Positions 1-8,062 of a DNA stretch of 22,916 bases are shown here, in pieces. The number at the start of each line of letters is the position of its first letter. The stretch's first letter is position 1. The notes beneath the pieces were generated by a model. It worked only from the letters and a program-made list of their open reading frames with translations, searched no databases and was not told the DNA's origin. The position numbers were made by a program, and so were the translations under genes. The DNA is from Bacillota bacterium (GTDB lineage Bacteria > Bacillota > Clostridia > Peptostreptococcales > Anaerovoracaceae): assembly GCA_021443825.1 (NCBI GenBank), contig JABUTE010000092.1, positions 1 through 22,916 on the forward strand, given 5' to 3'.

Positions 1-203
1 AGGTGCTGGTGGTCGGCTTTGATGCCACCGACGATGCCATCGAAGCCATCAAGGCAGGCAGAATGGCAGCTACCATCGCCCAGCAGCCCGCTCTCATCGG
101 CTCTGCGGCTGTCGAAAATGCGGTCAAGCTGATCAACGGCGAAGCCATTCCCAAGGCGGTTCCCGTCGAGGTAACGCTGATCACCGCAGAAAACGCCAAG
201 TAA
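1..203 (+). CDS. Sugar ABC transporter substrate-binding protein, C-terminal end (partial)
   Basis: The window opens inside this gene, and only about the last 67 codons are present. The readable frame (VVGFDATDDAIEAIKAG, then a TIAQQP stretch) is the typical C-terminal end of a type 1 periplasmic binding protein of the RbsB/ribose-galactose group: a GFD strand followed by an 'eaIkaG' helix, a 'tiaQqP' strand and a closing 'vtliTaeN' segment. Such proteins sit outside the membrane and deliver a sugar to an ABC permease. A PfkB-family kinase starts 15 bp after the stop codon, which fits a sugar uptake and phosphorylation operon. The GTG near the start of the window is internal, not a start codon. 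The sugar itself cannot be told from this fragment. Confidence 0.85.
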   Translation, partial: VLVVGFDATDDAIEAIKAGRMAATIAQQPALIGSAAVENAVKLINGEAIPKAVPVEVTLITAENAK

Positions 204-218
204 CAGAAAGGCTTTAAA

Positions 219-1106
219 ATGAAGGTTTTAAATATCGGATCCATGAACCTGGATCACGTTTACAGTGTAGACCACATCATCCAGCCCGGCGAGACCGAAG
301 CCACCGGTCAGGTAACACTTTATCTGGGCGGCAAGGGCATGAACCAGTCCTGCGCATTGGCCAAGGCCGGCGTTGAGGTCTATCAGGGCGGCATGATCGG
401 AGACGACGGCCAGCCATTTCTTGAGGCCTGCAACGAATACGGCGTGCACAGCGACTTCATCGAAACGGTAGACGACAAGACGGGCCACACCATCATTCAG
501 ATCGATAAGCATGCCCAGAACAGCATTCTGCTGTACGGCGGTGCCAACCAGCGTCTCACCGAGGCCTATGTGGACAGCGTGCTGAGCCACTTCGAGGCAA
601 AGGATATTCTGCTGCTGCAAAACGAGGTCAACCTGCTGCCCTATATCGTCGACAAGGCATACGAAAAGGGCATGCAGATCGCTCTCAACCCTTCGCCCTT
701 CAACGAAAAGCTGGATGGGGTAGACATGAACAAGATCAGCATCTTTCTGCTCAACGAGGTGGAAGGAAAGCAGCTGACCGGCTTTACCGACAGCCAGAGC
801 ATCTTAAGCGAAATGAGAAGTCGCTTTCCCCATGCCCGCATCGTGCTGACCCTGGGGGTCGACGGCGCCATCTATTCCGATGAAGAGCATCAATATTTTC
901 AGCCCAGCTTTCCCGTTAAGGCGGTGGATACCACCGCAGCAGGAGACACCTTTACCGGCTACTTCCTGGCCGGTCTGGCAGAGGGCCTGGGCATTTCGCA
1001 GATCCTGAAAATGGCGGCCAAGGCATCGGCCATCGCCGTCACCAGAGCAGGCGCAGTGCCCTCCATTCCCTACCGCAGCGAGGTAGAAGAGGCATTGAAA
1101 GAGTAG
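219..1106 (+). CDS. rbsK: PfkB-family carbohydrate kinase, ribokinase-like
   Basis: This 295-residue protein has the usual ribokinase length. The N-terminal PfkB signature GGKGMNQSCALAKAG (about residues 37-51) forms part of the sugar site. The NE pair at residues 179-180 matches the magnesium/phosphate motif. TTAAGDTFTG (238-247) is the C-terminal PfkB signature, with D243 as the expected catalytic base and the glycine-alanine turn as anion hole. It would phosphorylate an imported sugar, probably ribose, in the cytoplasm. An AGAAAGG ribosome binding site lies before the ATG. It follows the sugar-binding protein gene by 15 bp, so the two are likely co-transcribed, and a terminator follows. 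The family is certain; ribose as substrate is inferred from the neighbour, and deoxyribose or another pentose or nucleoside is possible. Confidence 0.88.
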   Translation: MKVLNIGSMNLDHVYSVDHIIQPGETEATGQVTLYLGGKGMNQSCALAKAGVEVYQGGMIGDDGQPFLEACNEYGVHSDFIETVDDKTGHTIIQIDKHAQNSILLYGGANQRLTEAYVDSVLSHFEAKDILLLQNEVNLLPYIVDKAYEKGMQIALNPSPFNEKLDGVDMNKISIFLLNEVEGKQLTGFTDSQSILSEMRSRFPHARIVLTLGVDGAIYSDEEHQYFQPSFPVKAVDTTAAGDTFTGYFLAGLAEGLGISQILKMAAKASAIAVTRAGAVPSIPYRSEVEEALKE

Positions 1107-1144
1107 AGGCCCGCGGGGCCGACTTCCCCCATCCCAAACGCACC

Positions 1145-1179
1145 AAAAAGCCCTCCGGCATAACGGCCGGAGGGCTTTT
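1145..1179. terminator. Bidirectional intrinsic terminator between the kinase gene and atpC
   Basis: An inverted repeat with arms AAAAGCCCTCCGG (1146-1158) and CCGGAGGGCTTTT (1167-1179) and an 8-nt loop. On the plus strand a T-rich tract follows; on the minus strand the stem ends in five T. It lies in the 85-bp gap between two convergent genes and can end both transcripts. Confidence 0.9.
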
Positions 1180-1191
1180 CTGTTTGTTTGT

Positions 1192-1593
1192 TTAGTTTTC
1201 TGCCACGGCAAGGCGAACCTTTGCTCTGTGCTTTTTTGCCTCGAGCAGCGTTCTTCTGGTCTCATCCAGACCATCCTTTGCCAGCTCAGCCTCTGTGTAA
1301 GCAAGAGCAGCCTTCGCTCTTTCTACATCGATGTCTTCCTTCCACTCGAAGGTGGTGGCAACGATGTTCACCTTATTTTCGGCAACCATCAGCATACCGC
1401 CGATGCAGGCGCCGTAGCGCCGGCCTTCTTCGGTAACCACAGTGGCTCTTCCCATTCCGATGGAGGCAACGTATTCGGTGTGATGCGCCAGAATCGAAAC
1501 CTCGCCCTGGGTGGTCATAAGGGTGATCAGCTGGGCTTCCCCTTCGTAAAGGCAGCCGTCCGGGCTTACGATCTTCAGCTGAAAATTATTCAT
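1192..1593 (-). CDS. atpC: ATP synthase epsilon subunit
   Basis: At 133 residues it matches the bacterial F1 epsilon subunit: an N-terminal beta sandwich (QLKIVSPDG at the start, GEVSILAHHTEYVASIG around residues 30-46) and a C-terminal helical hairpin rich in Ala, Glu, Arg and Lys. Epsilon is part of the central rotor stalk, links gamma to the c-ring and can inhibit ATP hydrolysis. The hairpin begins with IDVERA, which fits the I(L)DxxRA motif known for ATP binding in the Bacillus PS3 epsilon subunit. The start ATG overlaps the end of atpD by 8 bp, indicating translational coupling. It is the last gene of the operon, followed by the shared terminator. Confidence 0.96.
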   Translation of the reverse strand: MNNFQLKIVSPDGCLYEGEAQLITLMTTQGEVSILAHHTEYVASIGMGRATVVTEEGRRYGACIGGMLMVAENKVNIVATTFEWKEDIDVERAKAALAYTEAELAKDGLDETRRTLLEAKKHRAKVRLAVAEN

Positions 1594-2989
1594 TGGCAGT
1601 TCCCTTTGCCTTTGCTACGACTTCATCAATGGTGCCGGCAAACAGGAAATCCGCTTCGGGAATATCGTCGTACTTGCCTTCGATGATCTCCTTAAAGCCG
1701 CGGATCGTCTCCTTGACAGGAACATACTTGCCCTGCATACCGGTGAACTGCTCCGCAACGTGGAAGGGCTGCGACAGGAATCTCTGCACCTTACGGGCTC
1801 TGTTAACGATCTGCTTGTCGGTCTCAGACAATTCGTCCATACCCATGATGGCGATGATGTCCTGCAGCTCCTTATAGCGCTGCAGAATGCGGATGACGGA
1901 CTGGGCCACATCGTAGTGCTCCTGGCCGACAACGTCGGGAGACAGGATTCTGGAGGTGGAGTCCAGAGGATCGACCGCAGGATACAGACCCAGCGAAGCG
2001 ATGCCTCTGTCAAGAACGGTGGTGGCATCCAGATGGGTAAAGGTGGTTGCGGGAGCCGGGTCGGTAAGGTCGTCTGCGGGAACATAGACCGCCTGAACGG
2101 AGGTGATGGAGCCGTTCTTGGTGGAGGTGATTCGCTCCTGCAGAGCGCCCATGTCGGTGGCCAGGGTCGGCTGATAGCCTACGGCAGAAGGCATTCTGCC
2201 CAGCATCGCCGATACCTCGGAACCAGCCTGGGTAAAGCGGAAGATGTTGTCGATGAACAGCAGAACATCCTGATGCTTTTCATCACGGAAGTATTCTGCC
2301 ATGGTCAGACCGGAAAGGCCGACTCTCATACGGGCCCCGGGAGGCTCGTTCATCTGACCGAATACCATGGCGGTCTTTGCCAGAACGCCGGATTCCTTCA
2401 TTTCGTAGTAGAGGTCGTTTCCTTCGCGGGAACGCTCGCCGACACCGGTGAATACGGAATAACCGTTGTGCTCGGTGGCGATGTTGTAGATCAGCTCCTG
2501 GATCAGAACGGTCTTTCCGACACCTGCGCCGCCGAACAGACCGATCTTACCGCCCTTTGCGTAGGGGCAGATCAGGTCGATGACCTTGATACCGGTCTCC
2601 AGGATCTCGGTGGAGCTTGCCTGGTCCTCATAAGAGGGTGCCGGACGGTGAATGGGAAGACGGGGCGCTTCAGCAGGCACCTGGTAATCGTCGAGGGGCT
2701 CGCCGAGAAGGTTGAACATGTGCCCCAGGCAATCCTCGCCGACGGGAACCTTGATGGAGGATCCGGTATCGACCGCATCGGTGCCTCTTACCAGACCGTC
2801 GGTAGAGCTCATGGCGATGCAGCGAACCACGCCGCCGCCGATGTGCTGGGAGACCTCTGCGATCAGAGTGTTCTCTCCGTTTTTGATCTCAATGGCATTG
2901 AGCAGATTGGGCAGGCTGTCTTCCTGGAATTTGATATCCAGAACAGGGCCCGTGATCTGAATTACTTTGCCGATGTTATTTGTACTCAA
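1586..2989 (-). CDS. atpD: ATP synthase beta subunit (catalytic), TTG start
   Basis: The 467-residue catalytic F1 subunit. The Walker A loop GGAGVGKT is at residues 153-160, the GER motif with catalytic E185 follows, LLFIDNIFRF is the Walker B strand, and MDELSETDK matches the DELSEED-type lever that pushes on gamma. Length is standard. The start codon appears to be TTG at 2987-2989: an AAAGGAG ribosome binding site lies 9 nt upstream, the next residues (STNNIGKVIQITGPVLD) are the conserved beginning of beta, and no ATG is close enough. It follows atpG by 21 bp and overlaps atpC by 8 bp. Beta alternates with alpha in the F1 hexamer and makes or hydrolyses ATP. Confidence 0.97.
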   Translation of the reverse strand: MSTNNIGKVIQITGPVLDIKFQEDSLPNLLNAIEIKNGENTLIAEVSQHIGGGVVRCIAMSSTDGLVRGTDAVDTGSSIKVPVGEDCLGHMFNLLGEPLDDYQVPAEAPRLPIHRPAPSYEDQASSTEILETGIKVIDLICPYAKGGKIGLFGGAGVGKTVLIQELIYNIATEHNGYSVFTGVGERSREGNDLYYEMKESGVLAKTAMVFGQMNEPPGARMRVGLSGLTMAEYFRDEKHQDVLLFIDNIFRFTQAGSEVSAMLGRMPSAVGYQPTLATDMGALQERITSTKNGSITSVQAVYVPADDLTDPAPATTFTHLDATTVLDRGIASLGLYPAVDPLDSTSRILSPDVVGQEHYDVAQSVIRILQRYKELQDIIAIMGMDELSETDKQIVNRARKVQRFLSQPFHVAEQFTGMQGKYVPVKETIRGFKEIIEGKYDDIPEADFLFAGTIDEVVAKAKGTANE

Positions 2990-3010
2990 ACGTAATATCT
3001 CCTTTCCTGC

Positions 3011-3850
3011 TTATTGTTCGCTGCCGGCAACGATCTCGGTGATCTCCTGGGTGATGGCAGCCTGACGGGCCATGTTGTAGTGGAGCGTCAGCTTGGAGAT
3101 CATTTCGTCTGCATTCTTGGATGCAGCATCCATAGCCGTTCTTCTTGCAGCCTGTTCGGAGGCAAAGCCCTCCTTTAAGGCGCAGTAGAGAACACCGGCC
3201 ATGTACTCGGGAACGATGCTGTCGAATACCGCCTGATCGCCGCCCTCATAGATAAAGGAGGCCTTGCGCACCGTGCGGTCGTCGTTGAATCGGACAGGCA
3301 GCAGCTCTTTGCTTCTGGGAGTCTGGGTCAGCAGGGAAACCAGCTCGGTATAAACGATACTGATCGAGGAAAACCGGCCTTCGCGGTACTGGTCCGCCAG
3401 CATACGGGAAACGGTATAGCAGCTTCCCACCGTCATATCGGCGACGGGCACGGCTTCCGAAATGCATTCCCATCTGCTGCGCTTGAAATACTCGCCGGCG
3501 CGCTTTCCCAAAGGAAAGATCACCGCGTTTTCGGGCAGCATGCTGACAGTATACTTGAAGACGTTGTTGTTATAGCCTCCGGCCATGCCTCTGTCACCTG
3601 CAATGACGATAAAAAGAGGCTTGCCTCCTTCGGGAGACTTCATGAAGGGACTGGGAAATTCCGACCCGCCCTTGGAGATCATATCCATGGTCTCAAAGAG
3701 GGTGTTGAAATACGTCCTGTTATTGAGGGCTCTTTCCTGAGCACCTCTCAGCTTGGAGGCTGCGACCAGTTCCATGGCCTTGGTTATCTGCCTGGTCGAC
3801 TCCATGCTCTTCATTCTTGATTTTATAGCTTTTGTAGATACTCCGGCCAT
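3011..3850 (-). CDS. atpG: ATP synthase gamma subunit
   Basis: At 279 residues it has the length of a bacterial F1 gamma subunit, the rotating shaft inside the alpha-beta hexamer. The N-terminal helix (IKSRMKSMESTRQITKAMEL and the following VAASKLR) is highly characteristic, as is the C-terminal helix with RRTAMDAASKNADEM and the closing YNMARQAAITQEITEIVAG. The central IAGDRGMAGGYN segment (about residues 83-94) is the conserved Rossmann-like core. A GAGGT ribosome binding site precedes the ATG. It lies between atpA (10-bp gap) and atpD (21-bp gap), the standard order. No truncation or oddity is seen. Confidence 0.96.
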   Translation of the reverse strand: MAGVSTKAIKSRMKSMESTRQITKAMELVAASKLRGAQERALNNRTYFNTLFETMDMISKGGSEFPSPFMKSPEGGKPLFIVIAGDRGMAGGYNNNVFKYTVSMLPENAVIFPLGKRAGEYFKRSRWECISEAVPVADMTVGSCYTVSRMLADQYREGRFSSISIVYTELVSLLTQTPRSKELLPVRFNDDRTVRKASFIYEGGDQAVFDSIVPEYMAGVLYCALKEGFASEQAARRTAMDAASKNADEMISKLTLHYNMARQAAITQEITEIVAGSEQ

Positions 3851-3860
3851 AGGTATACCT

Positions 3861-5378
3861 CTAAGCCAGTGCGGCTATGAAATCTTCTGCCTTGTCTTTC
3901 AGTGCAGTCTTCAGCTCTTCCTCGTCGGCTTCGCTCAGCTTGCCGGTCTTGCGGATGTTATCCAGCAGGGAGGCGTGGTTTGCAGACAGCCAGGGATACA
4001 GCTCTGCTTCGAAGCGGCGCACCTGCTCGACAGGAACCTCTGCAAGGTAGCCGTTGATGACGGCATACAGGATGCATACCTGGTGAGCAACGTCGACCGG
4101 CATGTTTCTGTTCTGCTTGAGGATCTCGACGATGCGTTCGCCCTGGGCCAAACGCTCCTTGGTGCTCTTATCCAGATCGGAGCCGAACTGAGCAAAGCTC
4201 TGCAGCTCGCGGTACTGGGAATAGAGCAGCTTCAGGCTTCCGGCTACCTTCTTCATGGCCTTGATCTGGGCGTTGCCGCCGACACGTGATACGGAGATAC
4301 CGGGGTTGATGGCGGGCATGATACCGGAGTGGAACAGCTCGGATTCCAGGAAGATCTGACCGTCGGTAATGGAGATTACGTTGGTCGGAATGTAGGCAGA
4401 AACGTCAGATGCCTGGGTCTCGATGATGGGCAGTGCGGTAAGGGAACCGCCGCCGTTTTCATCGGACAGCTTGGCAGCTCTTTCCAGAAGTCTGGAATGG
4501 AGATAGAAAACGTCTCCGGGATAAGCCTCGCGCCCCGGCGGACGGCGGATCAGCAACGACAGCGCTCTGTAAGCGACTGCATGCTTGGAAAGGTCGTCGT
4601 AAACGATGAGCACGTGCTTGCCCTGATGCATCAGGTGTTCGCCCATGGCGCAGCCGGCGTAGGGGGCGATGTATTGCATGGGAGCAGGCTCGGAGGCAGT
4701 TGCGGAAACGATGATGGTATAGTCCATGGCACCGTTTTCTTCCAGGATCTCGGCCAGCTGGGCAACGGTCGAACGCTTCTGACCGATGGCGACGTAGATG
4801 CAGATAACGTCTTTGCCCTTCTGGTTGATGATGGTATCGGTGGCGATAGCTGTCTTACCGGTCTGTCTGTCGCCGATGATCAGCTCACGCTGTCCTCTGC
4901 CGATGGGGATCATGGAGTCGATGGCCTTGATACCGGTCTGCAGAGGCTCGAAAACGCTCTGTCTTTCCAGGATGCCGGGGGCGGGAGACTCGATGGGGCG
5001 GTAGCCCTCTGCGGCGATGGGTCCCTTGCCGTCGATGGGCTCGCCCAGGCAGTTAACGACTCTGCCGATCAGGGCGTCGCCTACAGGAACCGAAACGACC
5101 CTGCCGGTGCGGGTGACCTTGTCACCTTCTTTAATATTCTCATCGGAACCCAGCATAACGACCGATACGGAATTTTCTTCCAGGTTCTGGGCCATGCCGT
5201 AAACACCGCCGGGGAATTCGATCAGCTCGCCGGCCATGCAGTTATCCAGGCCGGAAACCCGTGCGATTCCGTCACCGATGAGGATTACCATTCCCGTTTC
5301 AGACTGGTTGATCTTTACATCGTAGTTCTTGATCTGGGAACGGATAAGCTTTGAAATATCTTCAGGTCTTAAATCCAT
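3861..5378 (-). CDS. atpA: ATP synthase alpha subunit
   Basis: The start is placed at the ATG at 5376-5378, giving 505 residues that begin MDLRPEDISKLIRSQIKNY, as in other alpha subunits. An AAAGGTG ribosome binding site precedes it; the frame stays open 31 codons further upstream, but that part lies within atpH. The Walker A loop GDRQTGKT is at residues 169-176, VLIVYDDLSK (about 256-265) is the Walker B region, and R365 in GISVSRVGG is the arginine finger reaching into the beta catalytic site. Alpha binds nucleotide without catalysis and forms the F1 hexamer with beta. The start lies 10 bp after the atpH stop and the gene ends 10 bp before atpG. Confidence 0.97.
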   Translation of the reverse strand: MDLRPEDISKLIRSQIKNYDVKINQSETGMVILIGDGIARVSGLDNCMAGELIEFPGGVYGMAQNLEENSVSVVMLGSDENIKEGDKVTRTGRVVSVPVGDALIGRVVNCLGEPIDGKGPIAAEGYRPIESPAPGILERQSVFEPLQTGIKAIDSMIPIGRGQRELIIGDRQTGKTAIATDTIINQKGKDVICIYVAIGQKRSTVAQLAEILEENGAMDYTIIVSATASEPAPMQYIAPYAGCAMGEHLMHQGKHVLIVYDDLSKHAVAYRALSLLIRRPPGREAYPGDVFYLHSRLLERAAKLSDENGGGSLTALPIIETQASDVSAYIPTNVISITDGQIFLESELFHSGIMPAINPGISVSRVGGNAQIKAMKKVAGSLKLLYSQYRELQSFAQFGSDLDKSTKERLAQGERIVEILKQNRNMPVDVAHQVCILYAVINGYLAEVPVEQVRRFEAELYPWLSANHASLLDNIRKTGKLSEADEEELKTALKDKAEDFIAALA

Positions 5379-5388
5379 AGCTTCACCT

Positions 5389-5925
5389 TTACTTATTTTC
5401 CTGCAGTGCCTTGCGCAGGGCATCCATATGATAGCTGATGCTGCCGTCGTACGAAATGCCGTCCATTTCAAGACGCATGCCGCCGATCAGCTTTTCATCG
5501 ACTTTGACCGTGATCTCGGCCTTTTTGCCGGTGCGCTCCAGAATGGAGGCGGCCAGCCGGGCCTTTGCATCCTCGGTCAGGGGAATTGCCGTGATCGCTT
5601 TTACCTGCAGAATATTGTGTTCCTCGTCATATCTGCGCTTATATTCCTCTGCGCACATGGGCAGACTGGAGATCATCTCGCCGTCGCAGAGAAGACACAG
5701 AAAATTGAGGGTATACTGATTGACGGTCTCTTTCCATGCCTGCGAAAGCAGCTCTTTTCGTTCGCTCTTGGGAACGGCAGGGCTGGAAAGAAGCTTGCTG
5801 TAGCCCGGGATCTCGTCCAGTGCGTTGCATACAAGCCGAAGGTCGCTGAGGATCACCTCGGAAAGACCTTCTTCGGAAGCCAGGTCATAAAGGCTGCTTC
5901 CGTAAACCTTTGCTTTCTTCGTCAT
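5389..5925 (-). CDS. atpH: ATP synthase delta subunit
   Basis: This 178-residue protein is the OSCP/delta subunit that ties the b-subunit stalk to the top of F1. It begins with a helical domain (KVYGSSLYDLASEEGL, then a NALDEIPGYSKLLSSPAVP stretch) and ends with the typical segment in which EITVKVDEKLIGGMRLEMDG leads to a final helix (DALRKALQE). The length is usual. The ATG shares one base with the atpF stop codon (TAATG), so translation of the two is coupled. atpA follows after 10 bp. Sequence conservation of delta is low in general, but the GG(M/I)R element and gene position make the call firm. Confidence 0.94.
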   Translation of the reverse strand: MTKKAKVYGSSLYDLASEEGLSEVILSDLRLVCNALDEIPGYSKLLSSPAVPKSERKELLSQAWKETVNQYTLNFLCLLCDGEMISSLPMCAEEYKRRYDEEHNILQVKAITAIPLTEDAKARLAASILERTGKKAEITVKVDEKLIGGMRLEMDGISYDGSISYHMDALRKALQENK

Positions 5926-6425
5926 TACTCTTTACCGTACTCGTCGATAAACTGGTCGATAAGTGCCTGGTTATCCAGCTGGCTGATCTCGCGCTGCACC
6001 AGCTTGGAGGCAAGCTCTACCGCCATGTCGGAGATCTCCTTGCGGGCTTCTCCCATGGCTTTTTGCTTATCCAGCTCGATGGTCTTTTCTGCCTTTTCGA
6101 GGGTCTTCTGAGCCTCTTTATGGGCATTGAGAACGATCTCATCGCTGAGCAGATTGGCAGATGCGATTGCCTTGGCAGTGATCTCGCCGGCCTCGGCTCT
6201 GGCATTCTTCAGGTGGGCTTCATATTCCTCCTGTGCCTTTAAAGCGGAAGCCTTTGCTTCTTCTGCCTCAAGCATTACATTATCGGCAAGCTCCTGACGC
6301 TGTCTGACAATATTTTGAATGGGCTTGAACAGGAACCTTTTGAACAGATACATCTGAAGGAAAAAGTTCAGAAGCTGTGCGATGAAGGTCCAGTATTCGA
6401 AGCTCACCAATGATTGATAAGTCAT
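5925..6425 (-). CDS. atpF: ATP synthase b subunit
   Basis: At 166 residues this is a single-pass membrane protein with a long charged coiled coil, as expected for the peripheral stalk subunit b. The N-terminal stretch WTFIAQLLNFFLQMYLFKRF (about residues 13-32) is the membrane segment, and FKPIQNIVRQRQELADNVM starts the helix. The rest is rich in Ala, Glu and Lys (EEAKASALKAQEEYEAHLKN and onward). An AGGAG site lies 9 nt before the ATG. It follows atpE by 41 bp and shares one base with atpH. Compared with many b subunits the membrane anchor contains more polar and aromatic residues but is still a plausible transmembrane helix. Confidence 0.94.
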   Translation of the reverse strand: MTYQSLVSFEYWTFIAQLLNFFLQMYLFKRFLFKPIQNIVRQRQELADNVMLEAEEAKASALKAQEEYEAHLKNARAEAGEITAKAIASANLLSDEIVLNAHKEAQKTLEKAEKTIELDKQKAMGEARKEISDMAVELASKLVQREISQLDNQALIDQFIDEYGKE

Positions 6426-6466
6426 TTGCTTTACTCCTGTTTTCTGTTACGTTCTGCTTCTGTAAT

Positions 6467-6727
6467 TTAGAGAAGATTCAGGAACATACCGGGTGCTACG
6501 AAGATGAGCAGCAGACCGGTTACAAAGCCGTAGATACCGGTGGTTTCTGCACAGGCGATACCAAGCAGCATGGTGGAAGTCAGGTCACCCTTCATTTCCG
6601 GCTGACGTGCGATCGCTTCTACAGCCTTACCTGCGGTGTAACCTTCGCCGATTCCGGGGCCGATACCGGCGATCAGTGCCAGACCTGCTCCGATTGCGCA
6701 GCCCATAAGTACAAGTGCTCTTTCCAT
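6467..6727 (-). CDS. atpE: ATP synthase c subunit, probably Na+-type with two carboxylates
   Basis: The rotor-ring hairpin protein: two hydrophobic helices joined by the polar loop ARQPEMKG. I chose the second of two in-frame ATG codons because the AGGAGG site lies 8 nt upstream of it but only 2 nt from the first (6731-6733); the product is then 86 residues instead of 88. The ion-site helices read GIGPGIGEGYTAGKA and ACAETTGIY. Counting from the chosen start, E61 is the essential carboxylate, followed by T62 and T63, with Y66 and a second glutamate E28 in the first helix. These align with Q32, E65, S66, T67 and Y70 of the Na+-binding Ilyobacter tartaricus c subunit, and E28/E61 with the two-carboxylate site known from Fusobacterium nucleatum. 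Na+ coupling is inferred. Confidence 0.95.
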   Translation of the reverse strand: MERALVLMGCAIGAGLALIAGIGPGIGEGYTAGKAVEAIARQPEMKGDLTSTMLLGIACAETTGIYGFVTGLLLIFVAPGMFLNLL

Positions 6728-6768
6728 TTTCATTTCCTCCTAAGAAATCATTATTTTTTGTGGATGGT

Positions 6769-7512
6769 TTATTCTTCTGCGGTTGAGATAAATACCATGG
6801 TCAGCATACAGAAGATATATGCCTGCATGAGACTGGTGAACCAGTCGAAATAAAGTGATACGACTGCCGGAATACCGACCGTCAGGAAGGGGATCGCCCC
6901 AAGCCATTTGCCGATCATGCCCGGAAGAAGTCCGAACAGGGCGTGGTTGGCAACGACCAAAGAAGCGTAGATCAAGGCATTGATTACGGTTCCGGAAACG
7001 ATATTACCGAAATGACGGAACGCCATCGAAACCGGTTTAAATACCTCACCCAGCACATTGAAGGGTGCCATCAGAAAGATGGGATCGCAAAAGCTCTTCA
7101 GATAGCCGCCCAGCCCGTGGGCCTTCAGCTTGTAGTAGGTGATCAGAATAAATACGACGACTGACCAGGACAGCTCCGTGGGCAGATCTGCCGTGGGAGG
7201 CCAAAGACCGATCAGAGACGAAAGACTGCCGACGATGGACAGCGAGAAGATGGTCGCGATAAAGGGCACAAAGCTCATCCACTTTTCGCCCATGTTGGTC
7301 CGCACCAGATTTTCTGCCATCTCGACAAGCTTTTCGGCAGCAGCCTGCTTTTTCGATATATTGGTAACGCGCAGGTCGCTGGTCATCCAGATACAGAGTC
7401 CTGTCAGAAGGATCATCACACCCCAGGTGACTACCAAAGTGGCACTGATGGGTATTCCCCCCAGAACGGGAATGCGGAAATACACAGGAGCGCCTTTGAT
7501 GTCCAGATTCAT
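6769..7512 (-). CDS. atpB: ATP synthase a subunit
   Basis: A 247-residue multi-pass membrane protein that forms the ion half-channels beside the c-ring. The essential arginine is R166 in KPVSMAFRHFGNIVSG, the hallmark of subunit a, and the C-terminal helix pair contains the usual LMQAYIFCMLTMVFI stretch. About five or six hydrophobic helices are visible. An AAAGGAG site lies 8 nt before the ATG at 7510-7512; an out-of-frame ATG between them is not used. It follows atpI by 21 bp and precedes atpE by 41 bp. Length is typical for anaerobic Firmicutes. Nothing appears broken. Confidence 0.95.
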   Translation of the reverse strand: MNLDIKGAPVYFRIPVLGGIPISATLVVTWGVMILLTGLCIWMTSDLRVTNISKKQAAAEKLVEMAENLVRTNMGEKWMSFVPFIATIFSLSIVGSLSSLIGLWPPTADLPTELSWSVVVFILITYYKLKAHGLGGYLKSFCDPIFLMAPFNVLGEVFKPVSMAFRHFGNIVSGTVINALIYASLVVANHALFGLLPGMIGKWLGAIPFLTVGIPAVVSLYFDWFTSLMQAYIFCMLTMVFISTAEE

Positions 7513-7533
7513 TATCCATGCTCCTTTCTTTAT

Positions 7534-8049
7534 TTATTTTGAAGGCTTGTACATTCCCAGCAGCTGCATTCCGAAGATGGTGATCCTCGGATAGAAGAGG
7601 GGAAGCACGCCTGCAATAGCGTCGATAAAGGGTACCTTTACGGCAAAGACCACCCATGCGCAGCTGAGCAGAACGCGGGTGTTATAGGTCCTGCGCAGAT
7701 ACAGGGGGCCCTGCTCGCCCATGCTCAAGGAGGCCTGCACGCTGCGGCCCAGATAGGCGAAGTTAAGAAGCGCGAAGGCGCTTCCCAGCACGGCACCGGT
7801 AATGACCCCGGAAGAAAGCCTTCCCAGGGCGAAGAATACGGCGACGGTCAGGGCAGAGCAGATCACACAGCCCACAGCCATATGCTTCAGTTCCTTAAGA
7901 ACAGCCTGATCGGACTCTTTGTCTGCTCTGGCCTGCTCTTCGGGCGTCAGGGGCGGATGGGGCTCTTGGGGAGTTTCGTCTTCGAAGCCGTCTTGCTTCT
8001 GATCCTCCTTATCCAGATCGTCCAGCACCTGCGCGAGTCTGTTTTTCAT
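7534..8049 (-). CDS. atpI: ATP synthase subunit I-like membrane protein
   Basis: A 171-residue protein with a charged, proline-rich N-terminus (about residues 1-50, with EDETPQEPHPPLTPEEQARA) followed by a four-helix membrane region; two helices around residues 58-74 and 80-98 carry the conserved GxxLGxxFAxxNF-like pattern (GAVLGSAFALLNFAYLGRSV). The family is poorly conserved; members help assemble or stabilise the c-ring or act in Mg2+ handling. The assignment rests on the membrane pattern and the position directly before atpB, with atpZ directly upstream (13-bp gap). A GGAGG site precedes the ATG. The long acidic N-terminal extension is longer than in classic AtpI proteins of about 120-130 residues. 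Confidence 0.8.
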   Translation of the reverse strand: MKNRLAQVLDDLDKEDQKQDGFEDETPQEPHPPLTPEEQARADKESDQAVLKELKHMAVGCVICSALTVAVFFALGRLSSGVITGAVLGSAFALLNFAYLGRSVQASLSMGEQGPLYLRRTYNTRVLLSCAWVVFAVKVPFIDAIAGVLPLFYPRITIFGMQLLGMYKPSK

Positions 8050-8062
8050 GTAGTATCCTCCG

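Noticed and set aside
7046..7657. A 203-codon minus-strand frame overlapping atpB and the end of atpI
   Set aside because: It is out of frame with two well-supported genes and shows no membrane helices or family features.
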